The notes below the pieces were generated by a model. The model did not search any database. It was not told the DNA's origin and saw nothing but the letters and a program-made list of their open reading frames with translations. A stretch of 64,000 nt of DNA from positions 1,109,839-1,173,838 of the forward strand of contig NZ_JAMBOT010000001.1 of the NCBI RefSeq assembly GCF_023715725.1. The letters are read 5' to 3'. This stretch comes from Paenibacillus pasadenensis. GTDB taxonomy: Bacteria; Bacillota; Bacilli; Paenibacillales; Paenibacillaceae. A program made the position numbers and the translations under genes. Shown here in pieces: positions 53,122-63,063 of the stretch; within the stretch, counting starts at the first letter, position 1, and each line of letters opens with the position of its first letter.

Positions 53122-54666
53122 ATGAATGAACAACGGATCGGAATCATTGACATAGGCTCCAACTCTATTCGTCTCGTCGTCTACGAGCAAACTGCTGCAG
53201 GCGCTCACCGGGTCATCGACGGCAGCAAACGCCCCGCCCGGCTCAGCCAGAAAATTACCGCCGATAACCGCATCGACGAAGAAACGGTTCGCGAGCTTGC
53301 CGAAACGCTTGGGCATTTCCGCTTGTTATGCGCCCACCATCGGACAAATACGATTCGCGCTGTTGCCACGGCAGCCGTGCGCAATGCCGTTAATGGAGCC
53401 GAGGTGCTGCAAGCGCTCGGTGCGGAAACCGGCCTTGAAATCGAGCTGCTTCCCGGCGAAGAAGAGGCCGGCTTTGGTTTTCTCGGAATGGTCAACACAA
53501 TGGAAGTGCGCGACGGCTTTCTGATCGACATCGGCGGCGGCAGCACCGAAATTTCTTTGTTTAAAGAGCGTACGCTCGTCCAAAGCGTTTCCTTCCCGTT
53601 CGGCTGCGTCAGCCTTGCCCGCAAATTCGCCGAGCAGGGCGCGCTGGATGAGGTTGGCTTGCTCGCCCTCGAAGAGATGGTGCTAGAGGCCGCGGAACGG
53701 GAAAACTGGCTGGGCTGGTCCCCGGGCCTGCCCCTGATCGGCGTCGGCGGCACCATCCGCTCGCTAGCCAAAATCCATCAGGCAGTACGCAAATATCCTT
53801 TCCCGCAAACTCATAACTATGCGATTCCGACGCAAGATGCGGATCGTTTATTTGAGACGCTGATTCGCATGCCGCTGGACAAACGCCGTAAATTTCCCGG
53901 GTTGTCGAAGGACCGCGTCGATCTGATCGTTCCGGGGCTTGCCGTGCTCAGGCTGTTTCAGCGCCTGACGGGAGCGACGGAGTACAGGGTATGCGCCGCC
54001 GGCCTGCGTGACGGTCTCTTCTTCTCGGTCCAATGGCCGGAACGGCCAAGGCTCGACAATGTGCTGGATTACAGTGTCCGCAACACCTGCGCGCTCTATC
54101 CTGAGGCGCCGCTCCCCCATCTTAACCAGGTAAACCGGCTGTCTCTGCAGCTGCTGGAGCAGCTCAAACCCGCCGTTCAGAACGGCGTGCTGGCGGACTT
54201 TGGCGTTAGAGCCGCCACGCTGCTGGACGCCGCCTCAATGCTGTACCGGATCGGCGCTTCCATCGAGTATGCCGCATATCCTAAGCATACGTTTTATTTG
54301 CTGGCTAACTGCAGCTTGAACGGCATGTCACACCGCGAAAACGTGCTGACCGCTGCCATTGCCGCCTTCCGCAGCCGCAACCGCTGCAAGGCCCAGCTAG
54401 AGCCGTTTGAAGCGCTGCTTCAGCCCGGGGACATCGAGGCAGCCGCAATGCTGGGAAGCCTGCTGCTGCTTGCCGTTTCGCTCGACCGCAGCGAGACGCA
54501 GTCAATCAGTCGATTGGAAACGGAGATCTCTGCAGAGGCTCGTATTCTGAAGCTTACCGCCGTACATCCGGCCGATTCGCTGGCGCTGGAAATGCAGGAA
54601 GTCGAGGAAGCCGGCAAAGAATTTCAAAAGCTGTGGGGCCTTCTGCCGGAGCTAGTCGTCCGCTGA
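53122..54666 (+). CDS. ppx: Ppx/GppA-family exopolyphosphatase
   Basis: This ASKHA-fold phosphatase hydrolyses polyphosphate and possibly pppGpp. The two nucleotide/phosphate loops are IGIIDIGSNSIRLVVYE and FLIDIGGGSTEISLF, and a third is LIGVGGTIRSLAK. An HD-like helical C-terminal domain follows from about residue 320 (LLDAASMLYRIGASIEYAAYPKHTFYLL). It is 514 residues. AAAAGGAG precedes the ATG. It converges with ppk across a shared terminator, and the two enzymes act in opposite directions on polyphosphate. Confidence 0.93.
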   Translation: MNEQRIGIIDIGSNSIRLVVYEQTAAGAHRVIDGSKRPARLSQKITADNRIDEETVRELAETLGHFRLLCAHHRTNTIRAVATAAVRNAVNGAEVLQALGAETGLEIELLPGEEEAGFGFLGMVNTMEVRDGFLIDIGGGSTEISLFKERTLVQSVSFPFGCVSLARKFAEQGALDEVGLLALEEMVLEAAERENWLGWSPGLPLIGVGGTIRSLAKIHQAVRKYPFPQTHNYAIPTQDADRLFETLIRMPLDKRRKFPGLSKDRVDLIVPGLAVLRLFQRLTGATEYRVCAAGLRDGLFFSVQWPERPRLDNVLDYSVRNTCALYPEAPLPHLNQVNRLSLQLLEQLKPAVQNGVLADFGVRAATLLDAASMLYRIGASIEYAAYPKHTFYLLANCSLNGMSHRENVLTAAIAAFRSRNRCKAQLEPFEALLQPGDIEAAAMLGSLLLLAVSLDRSETQSISRLETEISAEARILKLTAVHPADSLALEMQEVEEAGKEFQKLWGLLPELVVR

Positions 54667-54701
54667 ACGGAATGGGCCATTAGGCATTGATTCTTACATC
54701 A

Positions 54702-54758
54702 CTTAAAAAGCCAACGGCTCCACCGCGCACAAGGCGGTGGAGCCGTTGGCTTTTTAAG
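54702..54758. terminator. Bidirectional terminator between ppx and ppk
   Basis: Two perfect 25-base arms, starting CTTAAAAAGCC and ending GGCTTTTTAAG, surround a 7-base loop. A-run and T-run symmetry lets it serve both strands. Confidence 0.95.
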
Positions 54759-54830
54759 CGGCATGCCGCTTGATTAGCTGCCGCGTTTGTTACGCATCCT
54801 GCTATTATAAGCCGCCTAGCCCGCGGGCTG

Positions 54831-56924
54831 TTAGCTCCGCGAAGGAGCCGCTTCCGCTCTCATATGCTTCCACGACGGAATGTTTTCCGCCATAAACTGG
54901 CTTCGCCGGCTTTTCTCGCCTTCTGCCGGGAGAACGCGCTCATAACTGCCCGAGGATTTCAGCTCGCGGGCTTTAGCGTTATCGCTAAGCTGAAGCTGAA
55001 TAATTGAGATGAGACTATCCCGCAGACCGGGATCGAATACCGGACACATTAATTCAATGCGGCGGGTCAGATTGCGTGTCATCCAGTCCGCGCTGGACAG
55101 ATAAACTTCTTGTTCCCCAGCATTGTGCACATACAGCAGCCGGGAATGCTCCAGAAAACGGTCGACGATGCTGAGGACCCGGATGTTTTCGCTAAGGCCG
55201 GGCACGCCGGGACGCAAACAGCAAACGCCGCGCACGATCAAATCGATGCGCACCCCGGAGCGCGAAGCCTCGTAAAGCTTGTCGATCATCTCCTGGTTCG
55301 AAAGCGAGTTCATCTTGGCCGCAATATAACCGCCTCTTCCATTTTCGGCATGCTCCCGCTCGCGGTCAATCAGACGGAACAGCTTTTCCATCAAATCGCT
55401 TGGCGCGACGCCAAAGGCCTGCCACTCGTACGGGGACGAATAACCGGTCACCTCGTTGAACAAAGCGGACGCGTCCGCCCCGATAACGGGATGTGAAGTA
55501 AACAAGCCGATATCCGTATAAGCCTTGGCGGTGCTGTCGTTATAATTACCGGTGCCGACATGGACGTAACGACGAAGCTGGTCCTGCTCGCGGCGAACGA
55601 CAAGCAGTATTTTAGCGTGGGTTTTGAGACCGACAAGTCCGTACACAACATGGCAGCCGGCCTTTTCCAGCTGACGGGCCCAGGCAATATTGCGCTCCTC
55701 ATCAAAACGGGCTTTCAGCTCCACAACAACCGTCACCTGTTTGCCCGCCTCGGCCGCTGCCGCAAGCGCCTGCACCAGCTCGCTCTGGCCGCTGACCCGG
55801 TAAAGCGTCATTTTGATCGCAAGCACCTCGGAATCCTCCGCCGCCTGCTGTACAAATTCCGTCAGCGGTTCAAACGATTCATAAGGATGATGCATCAGCA
55901 CATCCCGTTCGCGGATCGTATCAAACAGCAGTTCATGCTCTTCCAGCTCCGGCGGATACACCGGCTCCAGCCTTGGATAACGCAAATTATCCCTTCCCTG
56001 AAGGGTGCTCGCAAAACGCATCAGAAAGCTGAGATCAAGCGGTCCGGAAATCTCGATGACATGATCCTCAATTTCCAGTTCCTCCCGCAGCAAATCCAGC
56101 GCATAAGGATGGAATCCTTCCTCGATCTCCAGCCGGACCGGTATGCCCCAACGGCGGCGCCGAAGCTCCTTCTCAATTTCCTCCAGAAGGTCCTCGGCCC
56201 CCTCTTCGTTAAGCGTCAGGTCGGCATTGCGGGTAAGCCGGAACGGATGAACAGCAATAAGCGCATAACCGCTGAATAACGTTTGGATGAATGCTTGAAT
56301 CAAATCCTCCAGCAGCACAAATTCCTGCTTTTTGCTGTTGCCATGCATAGGCACCGGCACGCAGCGCGGAAGAATGGAAGGCACCTGCACAATAGCAAAG
56401 TAAGGATCCGACTCCTCTTTTTCCTCGGGATCCTGCAGCACAATGGCCAAATACAGCTCCTTTGTATGCAGCAGCGGAAACGGACGGCTCTGATCGACCG
56501 CCATCGGCGTCAGCACCGGAAACACGATTGTACGGAAATAATGATCCATCGCCGCCATCTGGCTCGTGTTCAGATCGTCCATATCGCGGATATGTAAACC
56601 CTCTTTGGAGAGTCCTCTCATTACTTCGCGGTAAGTCCGGTATTGCTCGGATACCATCTGTCCCGTCCGCTTGATCAGCCTTTTCCACAAGCCTTGAGGC
56701 GTATAACCGGTAAAATCAATTTTGGTATAGCCCGCCTTGAGCTGATCCTGAATTCCCGCCATTCGCACACTCATGAACTCGTCCAGATTGCTTGATACAA
56801 TCGCGAGGAACTTTGCCCTCTCCAGCAACGGAGTTGATATATCCTGCGCTTCCTCAAGCACTCTCCGGTTGAATTCGATCCAGCTCAAATCGCGGTTCAC
56901 ATAGGGGGACATAACTTTACTCAT
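54831..56924 (-). CDS. ppk: Polyphosphate kinase 1
   Basis: The enzyme makes polyphosphate from ATP at the membrane. Family segments are YVNRDLSWIEFNRRVLEEA, LAIVSSNLDEFMSVR, the phosphorylated-His region RYVHVGTGNYNDSTAKAYTD and later YLSSADWMTRNLTRRIEL. At 697 residues it has the normal length. GGAGG lies upstream, with two in-frame Met choices (54924 numbering side, MSKVM). It is convergent with ppx. Confidence 0.96.
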   Translation of the reverse strand: MSKVMSPYVNRDLSWIEFNRRVLEEAQDISTPLLERAKFLAIVSSNLDEFMSVRMAGIQDQLKAGYTKIDFTGYTPQGLWKRLIKRTGQMVSEQYRTYREVMRGLSKEGLHIRDMDDLNTSQMAAMDHYFRTIVFPVLTPMAVDQSRPFPLLHTKELYLAIVLQDPEEKEESDPYFAIVQVPSILPRCVPVPMHGNSKKQEFVLLEDLIQAFIQTLFSGYALIAVHPFRLTRNADLTLNEEGAEDLLEEIEKELRRRRWGIPVRLEIEEGFHPYALDLLREELEIEDHVIEISGPLDLSFLMRFASTLQGRDNLRYPRLEPVYPPELEEHELLFDTIRERDVLMHHPYESFEPLTEFVQQAAEDSEVLAIKMTLYRVSGQSELVQALAAAAEAGKQVTVVVELKARFDEERNIAWARQLEKAGCHVVYGLVGLKTHAKILLVVRREQDQLRRYVHVGTGNYNDSTAKAYTDIGLFTSHPVIGADASALFNEVTGYSSPYEWQAFGVAPSDLMEKLFRLIDREREHAENGRGGYIAAKMNSLSNQEMIDKLYEASRSGVRIDLIVRGVCCLRPGVPGLSENIRVLSIVDRFLEHSRLLYVHNAGEQEVYLSSADWMTRNLTRRIELMCPVFDPGLRDSLISIIQLQLSDNAKARELKSSGSYERVLPAEGEKSRRSQFMAENIPSWKHMRAEAAPSRS

Positions 56925-57013
56925 AGGTGAGGAGCCTCCTTGTCATTGTCCCAATTATGCCTTGTAACTGTTACTATAATATTAAGATGCTGTAAAAAGA
57001 GCGTAAATGCCAG

Positions 57014-57460
57014 TTATCGTCGTCCTAGAAAAATAAACGGCCCGCCTCCCGGTCCTCCGAAGCCGCCCCCGCCGCCGCGGCGGAACAGCTTTTCCATCCA
57101 GCGGTACAGGCTCATGCGATAAAAGCGGTTCGTCACCGGAATAACAAGCGTCAGTCCGATAATATCGCCGATGAATCCAGGAAAAATGAGCAGCAGGCTG
57201 CCTGCAAAAATGCAGAGCCCGCTCAAAAGCGCATGGCCCGGCGGCTCCCCAGCGTTCATTTTGACCCGCATTTCCTCCCAAGCTTTACGTCCGCGTGTTC
57301 GAATCAATACAGCCCCAAGCACCGCGGTTCCGGCAAGCAGCAAAAACACTCCGCCCAAACCGATGCGGCCGCCCAGCCAGGCCATCGCAAACACCTCAAG
57401 CAGCAAATAAACCGCCGCTCCGGCTAAAATCTTTTGCAGCGTCCCCCATCGACGATTCAT
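57014..57460 (-). CDS. fxsA: FxsA-family membrane protein
   Basis: This 148-residue membrane protein has three or four hydrophobic segments (ILAGAAVYLLLEVFAMAWLG, GLGGVFLLLAGTAVLGAVLI, HALLSGLCIFAGSLLLIFPGFIGDIIGL) and a Gly-rich, Arg-containing C-terminus. The GFxGDIxGL stretch fits the FxsA family, called YtzA in B. subtilis and also found near pyk. The start ATG at 57460 overlaps the thioesterase stop by four bases. Confidence 0.88.
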   Translation of the reverse strand: MNRRWGTLQKILAGAAVYLLLEVFAMAWLGGRIGLGGVFLLLAGTAVLGAVLIRTRGRKAWEEMRVKMNAGEPPGHALLSGLCIFAGSLLLIFPGFIGDIIGLTLVIPVTNRFYRMSLYRWMEKLFRRGGGGGFGGPGGGPFIFLGRR

Positions 57461-57969
57461 AAATGCTCCTCCTTCGGCGGCTCGGCGCCGTACGTTTGAA
57501 TGATCTCGTACAGCTCCGGCAAACGGCGGTCCAGCCGAACCGGCCGAAAGCTCCGGTCCACCCACACATGCCGCGTACCGCCTGTCGCAAGCAACTCCCC
57601 GGGAAGCCCTTCTCCATCCCTGGATGCCTCAATTCCAACAGATGGCGCGGGCAGCGGCATGTCCGGTTCAGACGCCAAACGACGGATCTCATACCGAAAT
57701 GCAAGCCGCATCGGCGTATAGCTTTCCACACAGGTGCAAATTACAACCGCGTCATCGTAACGGGCAGGCATCCGAAAGCTGCTGTCCAGATCCGTCAGCG
57801 GAAGCATCAGCCCTTCTGCCTCCACTCGTCCATATGGATAACCCAAAGAACGGATCAGCTCGGTCCGTCCGATTTCGAACCAGGTCAAATAATTGGCATG
57901 ATAGACGACGCCCATAGCGTCGGTTTCCTGGTAACGAACACGCAGCGGTTGAATATGCCATTTTCCCAT
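57457..57969 (-). CDS. 4HBT-type acyl-CoA thioesterase
   Basis: This hot-dog-fold thioesterase of the YbgC/FadM type has the catalytic-type segment VRYQETDAMGVVYHANYLTWFEIGRTELIRSLG (Asp and His region near residues 15-25). It is 170 residues with a longer C-terminal part than YbgC. It is coupled to fxsA downstream and separated from pyk upstream by a large terminator. The acyl substrate is unknown. Confidence 0.9.
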   Translation of the reverse strand: MGKWHIQPLRVRYQETDAMGVVYHANYLTWFEIGRTELIRSLGYPYGRVEAEGLMLPLTDLDSSFRMPARYDDAVVICTCVESYTPMRLAFRYEIRRLASEPDMPLPAPSVGIEASRDGEGLPGELLATGGTRHVWVDRSFRPVRLDRRLPELYEIIQTYGAEPPKEEHL

Positions 57970-58026
57970 CGCTCAGATGCCTCCTTTCTCTTACCCCCAT
58001 TATCCGCACATTGAGCCAAGGATGCA

Positions 58027-58104
58027 AAAAAAGGCCGCTCAGCGGCGGCGTCCAAATTCATTTCTTTTAGAAAAGAAATGTTGGATACCGCCGGCTGAGC
58101 GGCC
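58027..58104 (-). terminator. Long nested terminator of pyk
   Basis: The outer stem GGCCGCTCAGC / GCTGAGCGGCC and a CGGCGG/CCGCCG-type part enclose an inner perfect hairpin CATTTCTTTT-CT-AAAAGAAATG, and TTTTTTTGC follows on the minus strand. Confidence 0.93.
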
Positions 58105-58121
58105 ATTCATATCGCGGTAGC

Positions 58122-59876
58122 TTACAGGACTTTGGATTGGCCCGTGTAAATTACGCCCATTTCACCATATACGGTTACTTCCATGCCGTCCTGCAGAAGC
58201 TCAAACGCATCCTGAATGCCGATAACGGCCGGGATGCCAAGGTTCAGGCCGACTACTGCCGCATGGCTCGTGATGCCTCCGGCAACGGTAATGATTGCGG
58301 AAGCTTTCTCGATAGCAGGCATATATTCCTTGTCGGTGGATACCGTCACGAGGATGGAGCCTTGTTTTGTTTTTGCAATTGCTTCTTCCGGCGTACGGGC
58401 TACGACAATTTTGCCGGTAGCCGTTTGGCTGCCGATGCCTTGACCTTTGGCAACCAGCTCGCCGATGTGGTGAACCTTGATCAGGTTCGTTGTGCCTGCG
58501 CGGCCTACCGGTACGCCTGCAGTGATGACAATCGTGTCGCCAAGGCCAACCAGGCCTGTGCTCAGCGCGCCTTCAACAGCGAAGTTGAACATTTCGTCCG
58601 TCGTATCAGCAGGAACGCCCTTTGTAGGGATAACGCCCCAAGTCAGGTTCAGGCGGCGCATAATGCGCTCATCCGTCGTTACCGCGATAATTGGAGCTTT
58701 TGGACGGTATTTGGATACCATACGCGCCGTATAACCGCTCTCTGTAGACGTCACGATAGCTTTGGCCTGCAGATCCAGGGCGGAATTAGCAACAGCCTGG
58801 CTGATTGCTTCCGTTACCGTCGTCTGTTGGGCGCTGGCTTGTTTCGTCAAAATTTCACGGTAGTCAAGCGCGGACTCAGCACGCTCTGCAATGCGGGACA
58901 TCGTCAGCACGGATTCCATCGGGTATTTGCCAGCAGCCGTTTCGCCGGACAGCATGATTGCGTCAGTGCCGTCGAAAATTGCGTTGGCAACGTCGCTCGC
59001 TTCGGCGCGAGTTGGACGCGGATTGCGCTGCATGGAATCCAGCATTTGCGTTGCCGTAATGACTGGCTTGCCGGCAAGGTTCGCTTTTTGAATCATGTTT
59101 TTCTGAACGAGCGGAACTTCTTCAGCTGGAATCTCAACGCCGAGGTCGCCGCGGGCAACCATCAGGCCGTCGGATACTTCCAGAATTTCGTCGAGGTTGT
59201 CCACGCCTTGCTGGTTCTCGATTTTGGAGATGATCTGGATATGGCTAGCGCCATGCTGCTCCAGCAGCTCGCGGATTTCCAGCACGTCGGAAGCTTTACG
59301 CACGAAGGAAGCCGCGATGAAGTCAACGCCTTGCTCAACGCCGAACACGATGTCGTTAGCGTCCTTCTCCGTAATGCCTGGCAAAGAGATGTCCACGCCT
59401 GGAACGTTCACGCCTTTTTTGCTTTTGATCGGGCCGCTGTTGACGATTTTGCAGTTGATTTCCGTGCCTTGAATGTCAACAACCGTCAGGCCGATCAGGC
59501 CGTCGTCGATCAGAACCGTGGAGCCGACTTTAAGGTCAGCCGGGAGGTTTTTGTACGTTACCGGGAGACGGTGGCGGTCGCCAAGAATCTCTTCGGTCGT
59601 CAGCGTGATGTAGTCATCCTGCTGAAGCTCGATTGGCTCTTCCTTCAGCTTGCCGAGACGGATTTCAGGGCCTTTTGTGTCAAGCAGAATGGCAACGGTT
59701 TTGCCGAGCTCGGAGCAGGCTTGACGAATGTTTTTGATCCGGTTGCCGTGCTCTTCGAAGTCGCCGTGCGAGAAGTTAAGACGGGCTACGTTCATGCCAG
59801 CCAGAATAAGTTTTTTCGTATTTTCCAGCGACTCGCTGGATGGGCCGATTGTACAGACGATTTTTGTTTTGCGCAT
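58122..59876 (-). CDS. pyk: Pyruvate kinase with C-terminal PEP-utiliser domain
   Basis: The enzyme makes pyruvate and ATP from PEP. The catalytic core has [26 protein letters not shown] and [12 protein letters not shown]. The 584-residue length reflects the extra C-terminal domain of Bacillus-type enzymes, where [20 protein letters not shown] resembles the PEP-utiliser swivelling domain (His region). It is followed by the thioesterase-fxsA pair. The neighbouring gene in B. subtilis, pfkA, is absent from the gap to accA. Confidence 0.97.
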   Translation of the reverse strand: MRKTKIVCTIGPSSESLENTKKLILAGMNVARLNFSHGDFEEHGNRIKNIRQACSELGKTVAILLDTKGPEIRLGKLKEEPIELQQDDYITLTTEEILGDRHRLPVTYKNLPADLKVGSTVLIDDGLIGLTVVDIQGTEINCKIVNSGPIKSKKGVNVPGVDISLPGITEKDANDIVFGVEQGVDFIAASFVRKASDVLEIRELLEQHGASHIQIISKIENQQGVDNLDEILEVSDGLMVARGDLGVEIPAEEVPLVQKNMIQKANLAGKPVITATQMLDSMQRNPRPTRAEASDVANAIFDGTDAIMLSGETAAGKYPMESVLTMSRIAERAESALDYREILTKQASAQQTTVTEAISQAVANSALDLQAKAIVTSTESGYTARMVSKYRPKAPIIAVTTDERIMRRLNLTWGVIPTKGVPADTTDEMFNFAVEGALSTGLVGLGDTIVITAGVPVGRAGTTNLIKVHHIGELVAKGQGIGSQTATGKIVVARTPEEAIAKTKQGSILVTVSTDKEYMPAIEKASAIITVAGGITSHAAVVGLNLGIPAVIGIQDAFELLQDGMEVTVYGEMGVIYTGQSKVL

Positions 59877-60033
59877 GGGTATATAATTCCTCCATCAGTT
59901 AGCTTGCTTATACACACTATCAACCATTCTACCACAATTCAATACTTCATAGACATGACTTTACTCACTTTACAACACTTTTGCGAGAGAGCAGCGAGAC
60001 TTTGGAAGCTAGTTCCAGAGACTCCCGAACACA

Positions 60034-60060
60034 GGAAAAAGCGGCCGATAAACGGCCGCC
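60034..60060 (-). terminator. Terminator of the accD-accA operon
   Basis: The stem GCGGCCG-TTTAT-CGGCCGC is followed by TTTTTCC on the minus strand, about 100 bases past accA. Confidence 0.92.
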
Positions 60061-60161
60061 CTTGCAACCTATGAACAACGACGGCCCGATGAACGGGACG
60101 TACATGCGGTTCCTTGATGGTTCTGTTCCTAATAATTGCCGGACCGAAACGAAGCTGCGGT

Positions 60162-61265
60162 TTAATGCACTCTCGCAGACTCCGTGGACGAGGCAGAGAC
60201 GTCTTCCTTAGCTGCAGCTTCTGCGGCAGGCCCAGCGCTTGCTTCAAGCGTAGAAGCAGCTGGCGTTTCCGAAGGCTGGCGGCCTTCTTCTTCCGAACCG
60301 TTCGGCTGCGGATCAAAGGTAAACTGTCCGATTTTGCGGAACTTCATGTAGCGGTCTTCGATCAGCTCTTCCGCCGTCATGGAGCCAAGCTCCTGCAAAT
60401 GGCGCCAGAGCGCTTCCTTGATCGTCTCGGCCTGCTGCGCGTAGTCGCGATGGGCTCCGCCCTGCGGCTCCGGCACGATCTCTTCGATAATTCCGAACGA
60501 GAGCAGATCTTTAGCGGTTATTTTCATCGCTTCGGCTGCCTGATCCGCCTTGGAAGCATCCTTCCACAAAATAGAAGCAGCGCCGTTTGGCGAAATAACG
60601 GAATAGATCGCATTTTCCAGCATCAGCACGCGGTTGCCTACGCCAAGAGCCAGTGCGCCGCCGCTGCCGCCCTCTCCGATTACAACGCAGACGACCGGAA
60701 CGCCCAGCAGCGCCATCTCGCGCAGATTGCGGGCAATCGCCTCCGATTGGCCGCGCTCCTCCGCCGTGTTGCCAGGATAAGCGCCCTTCGTATCGATGAA
60801 AGTAATAATCGGACGGCGGAATTTGTCCGCCTGCTGCATGAGACGCAGCGCTTTGCGGAACCCTTCCGGATGCGGGCTGCCAAAGAAACGGGCGATATTA
60901 TCCTTCGTATCTTTGCCGCGCTGATGGCCGACAACCGTTACCGGCATTCCGTTCAGCTTGGCCAGGCCGCCGACAATGGCGAGGTCGTCCGCGAACAGAC
61001 GGTCGCCGTGCAGCTCCAGAAAGTCCGTGAAAATAGCCTGAATAAAATCAAGCGAAGTCGGCCGCTGATGATGGCGGGCCAAATGCATTTTCTCCGCAGC
61101 GCCAAGCTCGCTGTACAGCTCTTCCTCTAAATGCCGGCAGCGGGCTTCAAGCCGCGCGATCTCGTCGCTGAAGTCGATGCCCTTGCCTTGGCTGAGGCCC
61201 TTCAGCTCTTCAATCTTGCGGCGCAGGTCGCCAAGCGGCTTTTCAAAAGGCAGTTCACCCGCCAT
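60162..61265 (-). CDS. accA: Acetyl-CoA carboxylase carboxyltransferase, alpha subunit
   Basis: With AccD it transfers the carboxyl group from biotin to acetyl-CoA, giving malonyl-CoA for fatty acids. Family segments are [62 protein letters not shown] and [19 protein letters not shown]. The 367 residues include an unusual Ala/Ser/Glu-rich C-terminal tail of about 45 residues after the usual end, starting near [16 protein letters not shown]. The start lies 11 bases inside accD with AAGGAGG upstream. Confidence 0.95.
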   Translation of the reverse strand: MAGELPFEKPLGDLRRKIEELKGLSQGKGIDFSDEIARLEARCRHLEEELYSELGAAEKMHLARHHQRPTSLDFIQAIFTDFLELHGDRLFADDLAIVGGLAKLNGMPVTVVGHQRGKDTKDNIARFFGSPHPEGFRKALRLMQQADKFRRPIITFIDTKGAYPGNTAEERGQSEAIARNLREMALLGVPVVCVVIGEGGSGGALALGVGNRVLMLENAIYSVISPNGAASILWKDASKADQAAEAMKITAKDLLSFGIIEEIVPEPQGGAHRDYAQQAETIKEALWRHLQELGSMTAEELIEDRYMKFRKIGQFTFDPQPNGSEEEGRQPSETPAASTLEASAGPAAEAAAKEDVSASSTESARVH

Positions 61266-62145
61266 ATCCCAAGTCCTCCTTCACTGCGTGCATATCCAGC
61301 AGGCGCGTCAGCGTGGACTTCATGTCCTTGCGGTGCACGACGCGGTCCAGCTGGCCGTGCTGCATATTGAACTCTGCCGTTTGGAAATTGTCCGGCAGCT
61401 TCTGACGGATCGTCTGCTCGATAACGATGCGCCCGGCAAAACCGATCAGCGCCCCGGGCTCGGCCAAATTATAATCGCCAAGCGAGGCAAAGCTTGCGGT
61501 AACGCCTCCGGTTGTCGGATCCGTCATAACGGAAATGTACAGTCCGCCCTCGCTCTGGAATTTCGCCAAAGCCGCGCTCGTTTTTGCCATTTGCATGAGG
61601 CTCAGAATGCTCTCCTGCATGCGCGCGCCGCCGGAAGTGGAAAAGATAAGCAGCGGCAGCTTGCGCAGGCTGGCCTGCTCAATCGCCCGCGTGATTTTTT
61701 CCCCGACGACAGATCCCATGCTTCCAGTGAAAAAGTCGAAGCTCATCACGGCAACAACAACAGGAAATCCTCCGATCGTTCCTTCGCCAGTAACAACAGC
61801 GTCTTTAAGACCGGAATTTTTCTTCTGGGTTTCCAGCTTGGCTGCGTAACCCGGGAATTCAAGCGGGTCCTCCGAGATCATGTCCCGGTCGAATTCAGAC
61901 AAACGTCCGTCGTCAAGCGTCATTCCGATGCGCTCCCAGGCACTCAGACGGAAATGATGCCCGCAGGACGGACATACTTTGTTGTTCTTCTCCAGTTCTT
62001 TTGAAAACTGAATCGTGCCGCACTTAGGGCACTTATTCATTAAGCCTTCCGGAATATCCCGCTTTGGCCGGTCCTGCTTATCGCTGCGTTCCCTCTCCGA
62101 AGGAACCGTTGCGTATTTACGTTTATGAAATAAGTCCTTAAACAC
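61255..62145 (-). CDS. accD: Acetyl-CoA carboxylase carboxyltransferase, beta subunit
   Basis: The zinc-binding subunit of the carboxyltransferase has [27 protein letters not shown], a C4 zinc ribbon near residues 37-60, then the crotonase-fold part with [22 protein letters not shown] and [28 protein letters not shown]. The start is GTG at 62145 ([15 protein letters not shown]), eight bases after GAGAGG, which fits homologues. An upstream GTG at 62154 is less likely. The gene is first of accD-accA and follows a small unknown gene. Confidence 0.95.
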   Translation of the reverse strand: MFKDLFHKRKYATVPSERERSDKQDRPKRDIPEGLMNKCPKCGTIQFSKELEKNNKVCPSCGHHFRLSAWERIGMTLDDGRLSEFDRDMISEDPLEFPGYAAKLETQKKNSGLKDAVVTGEGTIGGFPVVVAVMSFDFFTGSMGSVVGEKITRAIEQASLRKLPLLIFSTSGGARMQESILSLMQMAKTSAALAKFQSEGGLYISVMTDPTTGGVTASFASLGDYNLAEPGALIGFAGRIVIEQTIRQKLPDNFQTAEFNMQHGQLDRVVHRKDMKSTLTRLLDMHAVKEDLGYGG

Positions 62146-62187
62146 AAGTGACACCTCTCAAGACGCTAAGTATAGTCGGGCCGGCAA

Positions 62188-62376
62188 TCAGGAATGAAGA
62201 ATGGAGCTCAGCACTTCCTGCACTTCCTCCAATTCTCCAGACGGCACGAGGATCTCGTACTGCTGCTTGGACATACTGATCGGCCTGGTCTGAACGAGAA
62301 ATCCTTCTTCCGTAAGCCTCTTCTTAATACTTTCCGCGATTTTTGCCGTTGGCGCGATGTAGATGACCGTCCACAT
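62188..62376 (-). CDS. Small conserved protein upstream of accD
   Basis: A 62-residue protein starts MWTVIYIAPTAKIAESIKKR at 62376, with AGGGGG ahead; an ATG at 62412 has no site. The pattern of alternating beta and helix (VIYIAP, ESIKKRLTEEGFLV, YEILVP, EEVQEVLSSIL) suggests a small ferredoxin-like fold. I recall similar proteins encoded near accD in other Firmicutes, but the function is not known. It is likely in the accDA transcript. Confidence 0.75.
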   Translation of the reverse strand: MWTVIYIAPTAKIAESIKKRLTEEGFLVQTRPISMSKQQYEILVPSGELEEVQEVLSSILHS

Positions 62377-62423
62377 GAAAGGTACCCCCTGATAATCCCG
62401 GAAACAGGTCACATGATCTCACA

Positions 62424-62453
62424 ATCATAGCATAGGAGAACTTTTGCTAGCAA
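62424..62453 (-). promoter_or_regulatory. Promoter of the accDA operon
   Basis: On the minus strand TTGCTA (62448-62453) and TATGAT (62424-62429) are 18 bases apart. No clear FapR operator is seen. Confidence 0.6.
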
Positions 62454-62502
62454 GAAAGGCCCGGCGCGCGCCAAGCGCGGAGCTTGTCCATACGTCTGCC
62501 GG

Positions 62503-62556
62503 ATCATTCCGGGAGGGGCTGCAGGAACGATTCGCTCCCGCAGCCCCGGAATCCTG
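62503..62556 (-). terminator. Hairpin after the second PgpA-like gene
   Basis: Arms ATTCCGGGGCTGC and GCAGCCCCTCCCGGAAT pair with a two-base bulge around a 17-base loop. It lacks a T-run, so its strength as a terminator is uncertain. Confidence 0.65.
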
Positions 62557-62562
62557 CTTGCT

Positions 62563-63063
62563 CTAGTTTTTTGTGCCGTCCTCGCTATAATTGACCGCTT
62601 TCGGGTCCTGATGAGCGATGCGCGCCGACGCCGCGGCTGCCAGTCCCGCCACCAGATCGTCCAAAAACACGTGGATTGCGCCAGCCGATTTGTCATTCAA
62701 GCGGCTTATAATGCCCGGCTTCACTTTATCGAGATAACCGAAGCTCGTCAACCCGATCATGCCGTAGACATGCGTTATGCCCATCGCCAGCGTTTCGTCG
62801 ACGCCGTATAACGACTCGTCTTTTTCCATAATTCTTTGCAGCGGAGTCGGCAGCAGCTTTTTCTCCGCCAGCTCATCCAGCGCTATCCCCGTATACAAGA
62901 CGTACTGCACCTCGCGCTTGCCAAGCACCGTGCGCACGCTTTCCAAACATTCCTCCATCGTCAAACTAGGATTATAGGGAAGCTGCAGGGCGTGTACAAT
63001 ATCCGCTACATCTGCTACCGTGACGCCGCGCCTTTCCAACCAGCGCTCCAATTCGGAACTCAT
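62563..63063 (-). CDS. Phosphatidylglycerophosphatase A-like protein (YutG type), copy 2
   Basis: This paralogue of the protein at 20158-20712 shares SLYGVDETLAMGITHVYGMIG, LTSFGYLDKVKPG, and HVFLDDLVAGLAAAASARIAH. The start is the ATG at 63063 (MSSELERWLERRG) after GGGAGGG, giving 166 residues; the long open frame upstream is not used. The family reaction is dephosphorylation of phosphatidylglycerol phosphate. Which copy does this here is not clear. Confidence 0.85.
   Translation of the reverse strand: MSSELERWLERRGVTVADVADIVHALQLPYNPSLTMEECLESVRTVLGKREVQYVLYTGIALDELAEKKLLPTPLQRIMEKDESLYGVDETLAMGITHVYGMIGLTSFGYLDKVKPGIISRLNDKSAGAIHVFLDDLVAGLAAAASARIAHQDPKAVNYSEDGTKN

Noticed and set aside
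58137..60074. 645-codon open frame on the plus strand opposite pyk
   Set aside because: It mirrors the pyk reading frame and gives no family-like sequence; pyk itself is certain.
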